Positions 1-9,304 are shown, numbered from the stretch's first letter. The stretch is 56,086 bases of DNA from Mesorhizobium alhagi CCNWXJ12-2 (GCF_000236565.1 NZ_AHAM01000215.1:1-56086); one strand, 5' to 3'. Notes: a model not told the origin generated them from the sequence alone. Numbers and translations are program-made.

Positions 1-153
1 GCCCCATGACCAGAACAGCGCCGCCAGGGTCACGTCGATCACGATCAGCGTCGTGGCGATGAAGGCCACTTCGCCACTCAGCAGGCCAAAGCCGCTGTCG
101 ATATAGCGGGTGAAAACCTCGAGAAAGCGATCGATGACGCCAGTGCCGCCCAT
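1..153 (-). CDS. trbL: TrbL, conjugal transfer inner-membrane protein (N-terminus only)
   Basis: This is the start of the polytopic TrbL/VirB6-like inner-membrane subunit of the P-type type IV secretion channel. The ATG at 153 opens MGGTGVIDRFLEVFTRYIDS, followed by a hydrophobic stretch rich in I, V, L and A. That amphipathic start (GVIDxFLxxF) is characteristic of TrbL. Only 51 codons are present before the window edge. It follows trbK by 4 bases, as expected in the trbB-C-D-E-J-K-L-F-G-I operon. Confidence 0.88.
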   Translation of the reverse strand, partial: MGGTGVIDRFLEVFTRYIDSGFGLLSGEVAFIATTLIVIDVTLAALFWSWG

Positions 154-157
154 ATCG

Positions 158-484
158 TTAGCGCTCCGCCGGTTGAGCGGGGGCTGGCGGCGTCGCAGTC
201 GGCACGTCTGGCACGCGCTCCGCTGGACGCGCTCCGGGTGCGAGGAAGCGATCGCGGTTCTCGGCCCAAGCGCGCAGGCAAGCGGAATCGCGTGGTCCTG
301 CCTCTCCGAGAGACTGGCAGCGGATCAGCTCGTCGCGCAGGGGATCAGTGGATGTCGCAGCGGGCCGGCTCGAGGTCAGGCCCTCGGCCGGCTCCTCCTT
401 CCGGCTCATCTCAATCGCGGTCGCGGTTATCGCGACTGCGACAAAGACGATGGCGCCAATCCGCGCGAGCACCTTGCCATCCAT
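158..484 (-). CDS. trbK: TrbK-like (TrbK-alt) putative entry-exclusion protein
   Basis: This 108-aa protein has one N-terminal hydrophobic segment (about residues 7-24, ARIGAIVFVAVAITATAIEM) followed by a polar region rich in Pro, Ala and Arg. Two Cys lie in a CQSL...ACLRAW pattern (about residues 56-71) typical of the TrbK-alt family of rhizobial and sphingomonad elements. It sits between trbJ and trbL, the standard position for the entry-exclusion gene, which blocks redundant transfer between cells carrying the same element. No lipobox is evident, so the RP4-type lipoprotein mechanism is not assured. The function is assigned from position and family resemblance. Confidence 0.8.
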   Translation of the reverse strand: MDGKVLARIGAIVFVAVAITATAIEMSRKEEPAEGLTSSRPAATSTDPLRDELIRCQSLGEAGPRDSACLRAWAENRDRFLAPGARPAERVPDVPTATPPAPAQPAER

Positions 485-494
485 GGCTACGCCC

Positions 495-1265
495 TCAGTT
501 GCCGCTGTTCGGGAACATCCGGGCGTTGCCGGGCTGATAGCCGGAGCCAGGCGTCAGAAACCGCCGGCGCTGCTCGCGGCCCTGTTCCGCGGCCGCGGCG
601 CGCTCCGCCTCGGAGAGGGCGTGTGCCCGGCCGTTGGCCGCGACCACGGCTGTAAGGTCGGCGAGTTGCTGCGCCTGGAGCGCGAGGAGCTGGTTACCGG
701 CCTGGGTCGCCTGAAGCGCCCCGTTCGCGCCTTGGCTCTGTCCGACAAGCGCTGACATCTCTGCGCGGTTGGTATCGATGTTGCCAACCACTCCCGCCTG
801 CACACGCATGGCGTCCTGAAGGCCGCCGACGGTGTTCTGCCAGCGCTCGCGAGCCTGGGCGACGAGCTGCTGATCGGAGGCCGACATTGAGGCGTTGCCG
901 TAGGTGGTCTGGAACGCCTGATCGATGTTCTGGACGTTGTAGGCGATGCGCTGTGCTTCGCCGAGAAGCTGCTGGGTGCGCTGGACCGACTGCTGGAGTT
1001 GCTGAAGCGATGAGTGCGGCAGGCTCGTCAGATTGCGAGCCTGATTGATCAGCATCTGTGCTTCGTTCTGGAGCGAGGTGATCTGATTGTTGATCTGCTG
1101 AAGCGCTCGCGTCGCCGAGAGGAGGTTCTGGGCATAATTTGTTGGATCGTAGACGATGCGCCCGAACTGGGCGTATGCGGGAGCCGCCAGGAACGGGATC
1201 GTGGCGACGGAAACGGAGAGCAGCGCGGCGGCAAGGCGCATGCCGCGCGAAGGGTGCGGGTTCAT
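495..1265 (-). CDS. trbJ: TrbJ, P-type T4SS periplasmic protein
   Basis: This 256-aa secreted protein has a Sec signal (MNPHPSRGMRLAAALL to AAPAYA, residues 1-31) and then the TrbJ/VirB5 signature region QFGRIVYDPTNYAQNLLSAT. The rest is a long Gln-rich helical coiled coil. VirB5-like proteins are minor pilus or adhesin components. The start at 1265 is chosen because its ATGA overlaps the trbE stop by four bases and is followed directly by the signal peptide. A longer reading from 1337 would place unrelated sequence inside trbE. Confidence 0.93.
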   Translation of the reverse strand: MNPHPSRGMRLAAALLSVSVATIPFLAAPAYAQFGRIVYDPTNYAQNLLSATRALQQINNQITSLQNEAQMLINQARNLTSLPHSSLQQLQQSVQRTQQLLGEAQRIAYNVQNIDQAFQTTYGNASMSASDQQLVAQARERWQNTVGGLQDAMRVQAGVVGNIDTNRAEMSALVGQSQGANGALQATQAGNQLLALQAQQLADLTAVVAANGRAHALSEAERAAAAEQGREQRRRFLTPGSGYQPGNARMFPNSGN

Positions 1266-3700
1266 GTGGACGTCTCCATGTTGTTGAGGTTGGGAATGAG
1301 GTCGACGGCCCAATCGAGGCCGCGCTGGCGCAGCCACGCCGCAAGGAAGTCTTCCAGTCCGTGGGCCGTCACGGTCTGCGTGATCGCAGTCTGATCCGTC
1401 TTTGACGATGTGGCGCAGAGGGCCAGCGCCACGTCCGACAAGCCGAGCTCGAACAGCCGGTTGCCCCGCCGGGACTGGCAGTAATAGTCGCGTTTGGGCA
1501 TCGCCCGAGCGAGGATCTCGATCTGCCTGTCATTGAGTCCGAACCGCCGATAAATCGCGGTTATCTGCGGCTCGATGGCGCGCTCGTTCGGCAACAAGAT
1601 GCGGGTCTGGCAGCTCTCGATGATGGCCGGAGCGATCGCCGAGCCGTCGATGTCGGAGAGCGATTGGGTGGCGAAAATGACGCTGGCGTTCTTCTTGCGA
1701 AGCGTCTTCAGCCATTCGCGGAGCTGGCCGGCGAAACCCTCGTCGTCGAGCGCGAGCCAGCCTTCATCGACGATCAGCAGGGTGGATCGACCGTCGAGGC
1801 GGTCCTCGATGCGGTGAAAGAGGTAGGCGAGCACGGCCGCCGCGGCGCCGGTCCCGATCAGGCCCTCGGTCTCAAACGCCTGGACAGTGGCTTCGCCCAA
1901 ATGTTCGGCTTCGGCATCGAGCAGCCGCCCATAGGGGCCGCCGACGCAGAACGGCCGCAGCGCCTGCTTGAGGTCATTCGACTGGAGCAGGACCGACAAG
2001 CCCGTCAGGGTGCGCTCGTTGACCGGCGCGGAGGCGAGCGATGAGAGCGCCGACCAGAGATGCTCTTTCACGTCCGGCGTGATGGCGACGCTTTCGCGTC
2101 CAAGGATCGCAATCAGCCAGTCGGCCGCCCAGGCGCGCTCCGCGACATCGTCGATCCGGGCGAGCGGTTGAAGCGATACGCTGTCGTCGGCGCCTTCGGT
2201 GAGTCCGCCGCCGAGATCGTGCCAGTCGCCGCGCATGGCGAGTGCCGCGGCCCGGATCGAGCCGCCGAAATCGAAGGCGAAGACCTGGGAGCGCTCGTAG
2301 CGGCGAAACTGGAGCGCCATCAGCGCCAGCAGCACGGACTTGCCGGCGCCGGTTGGCCCGACGATCAGCGTATGGCCGACATCGCCGACATGGATGGAAA
2401 GGCGGAACGGGGTCGAGCCTTCGGTCTTGCCGAAGAGCAGTGGGGGCCCTGCCAGATGCTCGTCCCGTTCCGGTCCCGCCCATACCGCCGACAGCGGGAT
2501 CATGTGGGCGAGATTCAATGTGCTGATGGGCGGCTGCCGTACATTGGCGTAGACATGCCCAGGCAGGCTGCCGAGCCAGGCATCGACCGCGTTGATGGTC
2601 TCGGGCATGGCGGTGAAGTCGCGGCCTTGAATGACCTTCTCGACGAGGCGCAGCTTCTCGGCGGCGATGCGCGGATCCTCGTCCCAGACGGTGATCGTCG
2701 CCGTCACATAGGCTTGGCCGGCATAATCGGCGCCGAGCTCCTGCAGCGCCATGTCGGCATCGGCCGCCTTGTTGGCTGCATCGGTATCGACTAGCACCGA
2801 CGCCTCGTTGGTCATCACCTCCTTTAGGATGGACGCGATCGACTTGCGCTTGGCGAACCATTGGCGCCGGATCTTCGTTAGGAGTTTGGTGGCGTCGGAC
2901 TTGTCGAGCAGGATGGCCCGGGTCGACCAGCGATACGGAAAAGCCAAGCGGTTCAGCTCGTCGAGGATGCCCGGTGTCGTGGCGCTGGGAAAACCGACGA
3001 TGGTCAGGATGCGCAGATGCGTATCGCCGAGCCGCGGCTCGAGGCCGCCGGTGAGCGGCTGATCGGCGAGCAGCGCGTCGAGATACATCGGCGTCTCGGG
3101 CACGCGGACGCGGTGGCGTTTCGTCGAAACCGTCGAATGCAGGAAAGTTAGCGTCTCGGCGTCATCGAGCCATGCGCATTCCGGCATGAAGGCGTCGATG
3201 AGCTGGAGGATGCGGTCGGTGCGATCAACGAAGCCACGCAAGACCTCGTGGGCGTCGACCCCGGCGTGCTCGCGGCCCTCATAAAGCCAAGCCTCGGCGC
3301 GGGCGGCATCCTCGGCTGGTGGCAGGTAGAGGAAGGTAAGGAAGTAGCTCGACTCGAAATGCGCGCCGGCTTCCTCGAAGTCCGCCTTGCGTTCGGCGTC
3401 GACCAGCGCGGAGGCGCTGTCGGCGAACATGCTGGTGGGATAGGTCGCCGCTTGGTGCCGTTGCGCCTCGACGAAGATCGCCCAGCCGGAGCCAAGACGC
3501 CGAAAGGCGTTGTTGAGGCGTCCAGCAACCGCGATCAGCTCGGCCGGCACGGCGCTGTCGAGATCGGGACCGCGGAACCGCGCGGTGCGCTGCAGGCTCC
3601 CGTCCTTGTTGAGGACGACGCCTTCACCCACCAGGCCGGCCCAAGGTAGGAAATCAGCGAGCCGGCCATTGCGGTTGCGGTATTCAGCGAGGCTCATCAT
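1262..3700 (-). CDS. trbE: TrbE, VirB4-family T4SS ATPase
   Basis: This protein of about 812 aa powers pilus biogenesis and substrate transfer at the inner membrane. The N-terminus (MSLAEYRNRNGRLADFLPWA) is the usual TrbE start. Walker A is GPTGAGKSVLL near residue 453, Walker B is STLLIVDEGWLAL, and IFATQSLSDI is the VirB4 sensor-like motif. Length is normal for the family. ATGs at 3700 and 3697 are both possible starts. The upstream sequence has only a poor Shine-Dalgarno match, and trbD, which normally precedes it closely, is displaced by an inserted gene, so translation may be less efficient than in intact operons. It overlaps trbJ by 4 bases. Confidence 0.95.
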   Translation of the reverse strand: MMSLAEYRNRNGRLADFLPWAGLVGEGVVLNKDGSLQRTARFRGPDLDSAVPAELIAVAGRLNNAFRRLGSGWAIFVEAQRHQAATYPTSMFADSASALVDAERKADFEEAGAHFESSYFLTFLYLPPAEDAARAEAWLYEGREHAGVDAHEVLRGFVDRTDRILQLIDAFMPECAWLDDAETLTFLHSTVSTKRHRVRVPETPMYLDALLADQPLTGGLEPRLGDTHLRILTIVGFPSATTPGILDELNRLAFPYRWSTRAILLDKSDATKLLTKIRRQWFAKRKSIASILKEVMTNEASVLVDTDAANKAADADMALQELGADYAGQAYVTATITVWDEDPRIAAEKLRLVEKVIQGRDFTAMPETINAVDAWLGSLPGHVYANVRQPPISTLNLAHMIPLSAVWAGPERDEHLAGPPLLFGKTEGSTPFRLSIHVGDVGHTLIVGPTGAGKSVLLALMALQFRRYERSQVFAFDFGGSIRAAALAMRGDWHDLGGGLTEGADDSVSLQPLARIDDVAERAWAADWLIAILGRESVAITPDVKEHLWSALSSLASAPVNERTLTGLSVLLQSNDLKQALRPFCVGGPYGRLLDAEAEHLGEATVQAFETEGLIGTGAAAAVLAYLFHRIEDRLDGRSTLLIVDEGWLALDDEGFAGQLREWLKTLRKKNASVIFATQSLSDIDGSAIAPAIIESCQTRILLPNERAIEPQITAIYRRFGLNDRQIEILARAMPKRDYYCQSRRGNRLFELGLSDVALALCATSSKTDQTAITQTVTAHGLEDFLAAWLRQRGLDWAVDLIPNLNNMETST

Positions 3701-3762
3701 GACATGAACCACGGGGTACTGGTATGAACTAAATTGGGTGAATCGTCTGGGAGTTTAGAGGA

Positions 3763-4077
3763 ATGATCAGTTGCTACATTCGATATGTCATTGATCCGTA
3801 CAAGGTCTCCGAATTCGAGGCCTATGCCGCGATGTGGCTTGACTTGTTGCCGCGGTTTGGCGGCACTCTCCATGGATATTTTCTTCCATCCGAAGGTGAG
3901 AGCGACATCGCACTCACAATATTTAGCTTTCCAAGCCTTGCCGCCTATGAGCAGTATCGGAAAGACGCCAGCGTCGATCCCGACGTTCAGAAGGCACTCG
4001 AGTTCGCAAAAGAAACCCGCTGCTTTGTTCGATACGAACGATCCTTCTTCCGGCCGTTGCTTCCGAAGGGCGCGTAG
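3763..4077 (+). CDS. NIPSNAP family protein, inserted antisense in the trb operon
   Basis: This 104-aa protein has the features of the NIPSNAP alpha/beta-barrel (ferredoxin-like) family: IRYVIDPYKVSEFEAYAAMW at the N-terminus, a GGTLHGYFLPSEG turn, SFPSLAAYEQYRKD, and a C-terminal RYERSFFRPL. Bacterial NIPSNAP proteins have no firm biochemical role. The gene lies on the plus strand between trbD and trbE, opposite to the operon, and looks lower in GC than its neighbours, which points to acquired cargo. The ATG has GAGG only three bases upstream, a short but usable spacing. Confidence 0.85.
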   Translation: MISCYIRYVIDPYKVSEFEAYAAMWLDLLPRFGGTLHGYFLPSEGESDIALTIFSFPSLAAYEQYRKDASVDPDVQKALEFAKETRCFVRYERSFFRPLLPKGA

Positions 4078-4110
4078 ATTGCTGGGAAGATTGATATTCG
4101 CGCACATGGG

Positions 4111-4392
4111 TTAGACACCGATATGGCCGGGAATGCGCAGGTGGCGGCGCACGACGTCGACGAATTGCGGATCGCGCTTGGCAGCCCAGACAGCCGCGAA
4201 GTGGCCGATCGCCCAGAGCCCGAGGCCGACCAGCCAGAGGCGCAGGCCGAGTCCGAGCGCCGCCGCCAGCGTGCCGTTGAGGATCGCAATTGAGCGCGGC
4301 GCGCCGCCGAGCAGGATGTGCTCGGTCAGCGCGCGGTGGACCGGGACTGAGAAGCCCGGAACCTCGACTATGGCCTCGGCCGACGTCGCCAT
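4111..4392 (-). CDS. trbD: TrbD, T4SS inner-membrane protein
   Basis: This 93-aa VirB3-like protein starts MATSAEAIVEVPGFSVPVHR and includes the TrbD hallmark VPVHRALTEHILLGGAPR, followed by two hydrophobic helices (about residues 38-70). The ATG at 4392 shares one base with the trbC stop (TGATG), indicating translational coupling. Its normal partner trbE begins more than 400 bases further on because of the NIPSNAP insertion. Confidence 0.93.
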   Translation of the reverse strand: MATSAEAIVEVPGFSVPVHRALTEHILLGGAPRSIAILNGTLAAALGLGLRLWLVGLGLWAIGHFAAVWAAKRDPQFVDVVRRHLRIPGHIGV

Positions 4393-4724
4393 CAGACCAG
4401 CGCTCCGCCGCCGAACGAAAAGAACGAGAGGAAGAAGCTCGACGCCGCGAAAGCGATCGACAGGCCGAAGACGATCTGGATCAGGCGCCGGAAGCCGCCT
4501 GAGGTGTCGCCGAAGGCCAAGGTCAGGCCGGTGACGATGATGATGATCACCGCGATGATCTTGGCGACTGGCCCTTCGATGGATTGGAGGATCGATTGCA
4601 ACGGCGCCTCCCAGGGCATGGAGGAGCCAGAGGCGTGGGCGGCCGGCGCGAGCGCTAGGGTGAGAAAGGTGACGGAGGCCGCAGTCGCGATATGACGGCG
4701 GATGCGCATGGCACGCTGGATCAT
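4392..4724 (-). CDS. trbC: TrbC, conjugative pilin
   Basis: This is a 110-aa prepilin. A long signal peptide ends near AAHASGSSMPWE, then come two hydrophobic helices (IIAVIIIIVTGLTLAFG and IVFGLSIAFAASSFFLSF), the arrangement of VirB2/TrbC pilins that are processed and in RP4 cyclised by the TraF peptidase. A traF-like gene is present at 15.0-15.8 kb. The start overlaps the trbB stop by four bases. Confidence 0.93.
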   Translation of the reverse strand: MIQRAMRIRRHIATAASVTFLTLALAPAAHASGSSMPWEAPLQSILQSIEGPVAKIIAVIIIIVTGLTLAFGDTSGGFRRLIQIVFGLSIAFAASSFFLSFFSFGGGALV

Positions 4725-5704
4725 GACGGATCTCCTGTGGGGTGCTGGCTGGCGGGGATGACGCGGTAGTCGCCATCGGCGCCGAGCCCTTCGACGCGGG
4801 CGAGCTCGGCGAGCCGGCGCGAGGCGCCGCGGCCCGAGAGCACGGCCACGAGATCGATCGTCTCAGCGATCAGGGCGCGCGGGACGGTGACCACCGCTTC
4901 TTGAATGAGCTGCTCAAGGCGGCGCAGCGCGCCGATGGCAGTGCCGGCGTGGATTGTGCCGATACCGCCGGGATGGCCTGTGCCCCAGGCCTTCAGCAGG
5001 TCGAGCGCTTCGGCGCCGCGCACCTCGCCGATGGGGATGCGGTCGGGGCGCAAGCGCAGCGAGGAGCGGACAAGCTCGGAGAGTGAGACGACACCGTCCT
5101 TCGTGCGCATCGCTACGAGATTGGGCGCGGCGCATTGCAGCTCGCGGGTGTCCTCGATCAGCACCACACGGTCTGAAGTCGTCGAGACCTCGGCGAGCAG
5201 CGCATTCGTGAGGGTGGTCTTGCCGGTGGATGTGCCGCCGGCGACGAGAATGTTGCGGCGCTCGGCAACAGCGACGCGCAGCGCCTCGGCCTGGCCGCCG
5301 GCCATGATGCCGGCCGCGACATAGTCATCAAGGGTGAAGACGGCGACGGCGGGCTTGCGGATCGCGAAGGCCGGGGCGGCGACGACGGGCGGCAGCAGCC
5401 CCTCGAATCGCTCCCCCGTTTCCGGCAGTTCGGCCGAAACGCGCGGGGCGCCGGGATGGACCTCAGCGCCGACATGGTGGGCGACGAGGCGAACAATGCG
5501 CTCGCCGTCGGCCGGCGACAGCCGCTCACCCGTATCGGAAAGGCCCTCGGAAAGCCGGTCGATCCAGAGCCGCCCATCGGGGTTGAGCATCACCTCAACA
5601 ATCGCGGGGTCTTCCAAAAACCGCGCGATCGCGGGCCCGAGGGCGGTGCGCAGCATGCGTGCGCCGCGAAGGATCGCCTCCGATTGTTGGTGAGTTGCCG
5701 CCAC
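4721..5704 (-). CDS. trbB: TrbB, VirB11-family traffic ATPase
   Basis: This 327-aa protein is a hexameric secretion ATPase. Visible motifs are Walker [16 protein letters not shown] (about residue 150), the Asp box [10 protein letters not shown], and Walker B plus His box ([16 protein letters not shown] ... GGIGTIHAG). The N-terminal domain carries the [13 protein letters not shown] motif. In this ICE family trbB is normally directly downstream of traG-copG. Here about 3.9 kb separates it from copG and includes the Gabija pair, so it probably needs its own promoter in the gap upstream of 5704. Confidence 0.95.
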   Translation of the reverse strand: MAATHQQSEAILRGARMLRTALGPAIARFLEDPAIVEVMLNPDGRLWIDRLSEGLSDTGERLSPADGERIVRLVAHHVGAEVHPGAPRVSAELPETGERFEGLLPPVVAAPAFAIRKPAVAVFTLDDYVAAGIMAGGQAEALRVAVAERRNILVAGGTSTGKTTLTNALLAEVSTTSDRVVLIEDTRELQCAAPNLVAMRTKDGVVSLSELVRSSLRLRPDRIPIGEVRGAEALDLLKAWGTGHPGGIGTIHAGTAIGALRRLEQLIQEAVVTVPRALIAETIDLVAVLSGRGASRRLAELARVEGLGADGDYRVIPASQHPTGDPS

Positions 5705-6228
5705 GTCGACCCCGTTCTCGTGCGGGCCCGCGATGTGCGGCCCTGGATCGGGGTTGAGTAGAAGAGGCAGAATTCAGGGCATTACAACAACCGAGATTCG
5801 GTCGTCGTACTGTGGCGTACAAAAACAGGGAAACGGCGGAAGTGCCGGCGAATGTTCCGGAGGGGATTATTCCGTTTCGCCGGGAAGTCGATCAACGCGC
5901 TTATGTCGACTATGGAATTGGCCGCTATCGACCTCATTGCAGTCTAACTGCTCAGCCCGCCGCGACCCGGAACCCGCCATTCGAAAAGCCCTTGGCGTTT
6001 CGCTAGACTGGGCGTTTCCAGCAGATCAGGTCTTGGCCAAGGACGGGAGAATGCCGACGTTCCGCGTCCGACTCGATTGCGGCCTTCTGCGAAACTCGCG
6101 ACTGTCCGATGCACCACGGCTGTTGCCGCGTCTGCCGTGAATGAATTCGGCGGGAGGTATAAAAGTGGCAAGTGCGCGATCACAAGCGTTGCTGGATCGG
6201 AGAGCTTCAGGCGTCTCGCATGCAGCAT
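5705..6228. other. Gene-poor interval between trbB and gajB
   Basis: These 524 bases hold no gene I can support. Short open frames exist (for example 5812-6006 plus, GTG start) but have no ribosome site, no recognisable family and no coding-like composition. Base composition looks lower in GC than in the trb genes, consistent with DNA brought in with the Gabija cargo. A promoter for trbB must lie here or in read-through from gajB. Confidence 0.5.
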
Positions 6229-7494
6229 TTAGGCCGCGTTGAACACGAATGGTGCTTGCTGAAGCAGGTTGTCGCCGCGGACAAGCACCTTGCAACTGAT
6301 GCGCGCGCGCGTGATGCCGTTGTAGAGAAGTCTGGCTTTCAGCTGATCGCTACCTGGTACGCCGTGCGGCCAGAGAATGACGACGTGATCGAACTGGCGG
6401 TTCTTTGCCTGGTGAATGCCGAGGAGCGGAATACCGCGACCGCGATCGCTCGTGTAAGCGCGGAAGCTTGCCGCCTTCCGCTCGACGAGGCCTCGAAGTT
6501 CTGCCGCGGTCCAAAGCGTTTTCCCCTGCCGGCTCATCGAATGGAGCGCTGCAGAGATGACTTGAGGTGTCCATCGCGGCGGATTTTCCAGTTGTGCAAA
6601 TCGCTCTGCAATCTGTGCGGGGCTTAGTAGGTCGGCAACTCCTACGACCGCCATCACGGCGGCAATCTCGTCCGAGGCGCGCGGCTCGAGGGCTAATCTT
6701 ATCGGCGGAATGTTGTAGTTCGGAGACTGCAACCCTTCGCTGAGCCTTTGCGCAATCGCATCCGCCCAGTCGCGACCAGCTGGAGGAAAAAGCACGGCGC
6801 GCGTTCCTTGCGCTTGATGGATTGCTGCTCCAATCCGGAACGGAGCAAGATTGGGAAAGAAATAGTCTATCCTCAAACCCGGCCCGTTCACCGGCGCCGC
6901 TAGCTGCCGCAAGTTCGCGCCTGCGTTCAGCAAGCCAGCTACCGCCGTTCGATGGATGTGGTTGAGCTGGGTGATCTCCCCGCCCTGGAACCACTCCAGG
7001 AACGGACCCGTGTCCACTTCCTCGTCGAGGCATTGAAATTCGTCCGCCGCTACAAAGACGGATGCATGGGGTGCAAGTGCGCTGATGATCCGCAATCGCG
7101 GCGGAGCGAGTTCCTGCGCTTCATCTACCAGGATGACGGGGTAGGACCGCACCACCCATAGCGCGACTTGCGGGTGTTCGAGCAACTGTCCGCAAGCATT
7201 GCACGTCTCGTTGAAATCTCCCGTTGCAAGATCGAGCGCCGCCGCGAGCGAACGCCAGCGCGTCAGGACTTGCAGGGCAAAACTGTCGATCGTCATGGCG
7301 ACCGACTTCCCGCGCAATTGCGGATTCGACCGTAGCTCCTCGTCGAGACGACGGCGCGAGCCATGCATGAAAGTGAGTGCGAGAACTTTTTGATGCGGCA
7401 GCAGCGGCTGCTGCGCCAGCCGCTCTCCCACCGACTCCATGAGTCTGTGGGTCTTTCCAGAGCCTGCCGGTCCTTCAAATCCCCGGAAAGGCAT
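6229..7494 (-). CDS. gajB: GajB-like UvrD/Rep-family helicase (Gabija)
   Basis: This 421-aa superfamily 1 helicase-like protein has Walker A GPAGSGKTH at residues 8-16, LALTFMHGSRRRLDEEL (motif Ia region), Walker B VILVDEAQEL near residue 122, VAADEFQCLD (motif III-like) and a C-terminal block with FDHVVILWP and LLYNGITRAR near residue 396. It is shorter than the roughly 494-aa founding GajB, consistent with the reduced UvrD core of this family. It overlaps the GajA-like gene by 20 bases and is co-transcribed with it. In Gabija, GajB senses DNA ends and nucleotide state and stimulates or extends degradation by GajA. Confidence 0.85.
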   Translation of the reverse strand: MPFRGFEGPAGSGKTHRLMESVGERLAQQPLLPHQKVLALTFMHGSRRRLDEELRSNPQLRGKSVAMTIDSFALQVLTRWRSLAAALDLATGDFNETCNACGQLLEHPQVALWVVRSYPVILVDEAQELAPPRLRIISALAPHASVFVAADEFQCLDEEVDTGPFLEWFQGGEITQLNHIHRTAVAGLLNAGANLRQLAAPVNGPGLRIDYFFPNLAPFRIGAAIHQAQGTRAVLFPPAGRDWADAIAQRLSEGLQSPNYNIPPIRLALEPRASDEIAAVMAVVGVADLLSPAQIAERFAQLENPPRWTPQVISAALHSMSRQGKTLWTAAELRGLVERKAASFRAYTSDRGRGIPLLGIHQAKNRQFDHVVILWPHGVPGSDQLKARLLYNGITRARISCKVLVRGDNLLQQAPFVFNAA

Positions 7495-9304
7495 TGTTAA
7501 ACGTCCATTGTATTGTGACGCCGTTGGCGTGGGCTAGCGGCGCGGCGGAGTTCGCAGGCGGCGGCTTGCCAGTCGCTATCGCAGCCAGAACGGAAAGAAC
7601 ATGCCGCGCGCGACGGCTGCATCCAGCCTTGCCGACAATTGCATCCGCAAGCGTCCCGTGCAGTATCTCGTCGCGCTTGGCTCCGTCTGATTTCAGGTAA
7701 GCGGCGAGGTCGCCGATATTCGCGGGCAAGGCGTAGGGAACAAGGTCCGCATGCGCGACGACGGTTGCATCAGCGGCGCATACCCATGCGACAACATCTT
7801 CGATCGTCCAGCCATTGGGCCATTGGATGACACGTGGACAAGGTGATGCGCCTCCGGAGAGAGCAGCCTTATAGTTGTTGCCTGCGCCATCACCGTCGAC
7901 AAGGCACGTGATTGCCGGATGCACCATGGCGAGGTCGCGGTAGGTTTCATCGATGCGTGCGTCCTTGGTCGGGATAACGCCCACCTCGTGTGTGAAGGTC
8001 GCGCCTTGCGGGTCGGCCGGAAGCTCCGTCAGATCCGCGATGCGTCCGAACAAGCGCAACCAAGACGCGTCGAATTTGCCTTCGGGAACGAGAACGGCGG
8101 GATGCATGACCGCCGAAACCGTCGCCGCGCGCTCGGTCAGAAAGAGCGAGCGCCGCACCGCTGTCGCGTTCTGGTCGATCGGCGATTTCAGCAGCGGATT
8201 GGCGGATAGCGCGCCTGTGCGATTGACCATCAGCACGAGTTGGTGGGGATCGGCCACCGATGAGACGGTCGGCGAATGGCTTGTGATGATCGCCTGTGTC
8301 GCCATCTTCTTCAGATAATGGAGCAGCTTTCTCTGCTGGGGCGGCGGAACATGCAGTTCCGGTTCTTCGATCAGCATGATGAAGTTATCGCCGCGCGCTT
8401 TGCGCAGGCTGCCAAAGCGCGTGAGCAGGACGAGCGTCTGAAGCGAGATGATGCCGTTGCCGTGCCTTCGGCCAGGCAGCGGCGGCCGCCCTGGTTCCTG
8501 AAAGTGCGGCATCACGGCATCGAGTACGCCTTCGCTGTCTGTCGTGGTCAAACGAAGACTGAGATCGATCTCGCGGCCGAAGAGGGTCTTGAGGTCGTCA
8601 TTTACCTCACCGACGAGCGCGGCAAGTTTCTCGTCTTCCTCGAGAGGCTGGTCGGGATTGCGGAGCCTGTTGCGCTCGGCTAGCACCGCCTCCGCTGGGT
8701 TGCCGCCCACATACGCGACCGTCTTGCGGAACAGATCGGAACCGAACGACATCATGCGGTCCCAGGTGCGGTTAGCGGGAACGAGGAAGAGACCGAGTTC
8801 CTTAATGAGACCTATCGGGAGGGGCACCACCGGCGAGTCATCCGCAAACGGATCGTCGTCATGTGCAGCGTCATAGAAGTATCGCACGGTCTCCGCTTCG
8901 AGCGTGGTGTGATCGAAGCACGCGCCGAATGCGATCTGGCAGGCAAGGTCCGTCGCCTGCGCCGTGGCGGCCGGGTGAAGGTCGCCGCTCGCGGGGTCGA
9001 ACCATTTCTCGACGCCGCGCCCCTGCCGGAACCAGTCATGGTGGTGGGCGGGGTCGTTGGGCGCGAAACCCGAAATCGTGGCGACGATTTTGATTCTCGT
9101 TGCCGCGACGGGATCGGAGCCGAAGAAATCATGCTCCGTGAGATGGCGTACCAGACGTTCGCGCCCGAGGAGTAGCGCAAGCGCCTCGACGACAGTTGTC
9201 TTGCCCGAATTGTTAGCGCCGATGAGAATAGCGAAATCGCCGAACAGAACCTTTCCGTTCTGGATGCCGCGAAAGCCGTCTATGTCCAGTCTAACTATCT
9301 TCAT
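7475..9304 (-). CDS. gajA: GajA-like OLD-family ATPase/TOPRIM nuclease (Gabija)
   Basis: This 609-aa protein has the OLD class 2 layout. An ABC-type ATPase half carries Walker A GANNSGKTT (residues 29-37) and Walker B plus D-loop IEEPELHVPPPQQ (about 310), followed by IITSHSPTV (H-loop). A TOPRIM half has the conserved Glu in VPEGKFDASW (about 405) and the DxD pair in VDGDGAG (about 470). GajA is a sequence-dependent DNA nicking endonuclease activated when nucleotides are depleted during phage infection. The ATG at 9304 is preferred because MKIVRLDIDGFRGI is the family start and AGGAA lies just upstream. Pairing with a UvrD-like gene distinguishes it from a lone OLD nuclease. Confidence 0.87.
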   Translation of the reverse strand: MKIVRLDIDGFRGIQNGKVLFGDFAILIGANNSGKTTVVEALALLLGRERLVRHLTEHDFFGSDPVAATRIKIVATISGFAPNDPAHHHDWFRQGRGVEKWFDPASGDLHPAATAQATDLACQIAFGACFDHTTLEAETVRYFYDAAHDDDPFADDSPVVPLPIGLIKELGLFLVPANRTWDRMMSFGSDLFRKTVAYVGGNPAEAVLAERNRLRNPDQPLEEDEKLAALVGEVNDDLKTLFGREIDLSLRLTTTDSEGVLDAVMPHFQEPGRPPLPGRRHGNGIISLQTLVLLTRFGSLRKARGDNFIMLIEEPELHVPPPQQRKLLHYLKKMATQAIITSHSPTVSSVADPHQLVLMVNRTGALSANPLLKSPIDQNATAVRRSLFLTERAATVSAVMHPAVLVPEGKFDASWLRLFGRIADLTELPADPQGATFTHEVGVIPTKDARIDETYRDLAMVHPAITCLVDGDGAGNNYKAALSGGASPCPRVIQWPNGWTIEDVVAWVCAADATVVAHADLVPYALPANIGDLAAYLKSDGAKRDEILHGTLADAIVGKAGCSRRARHVLSVLAAIATGKPPPANSAAPLAHANGVTIQWTFNNAFPGI

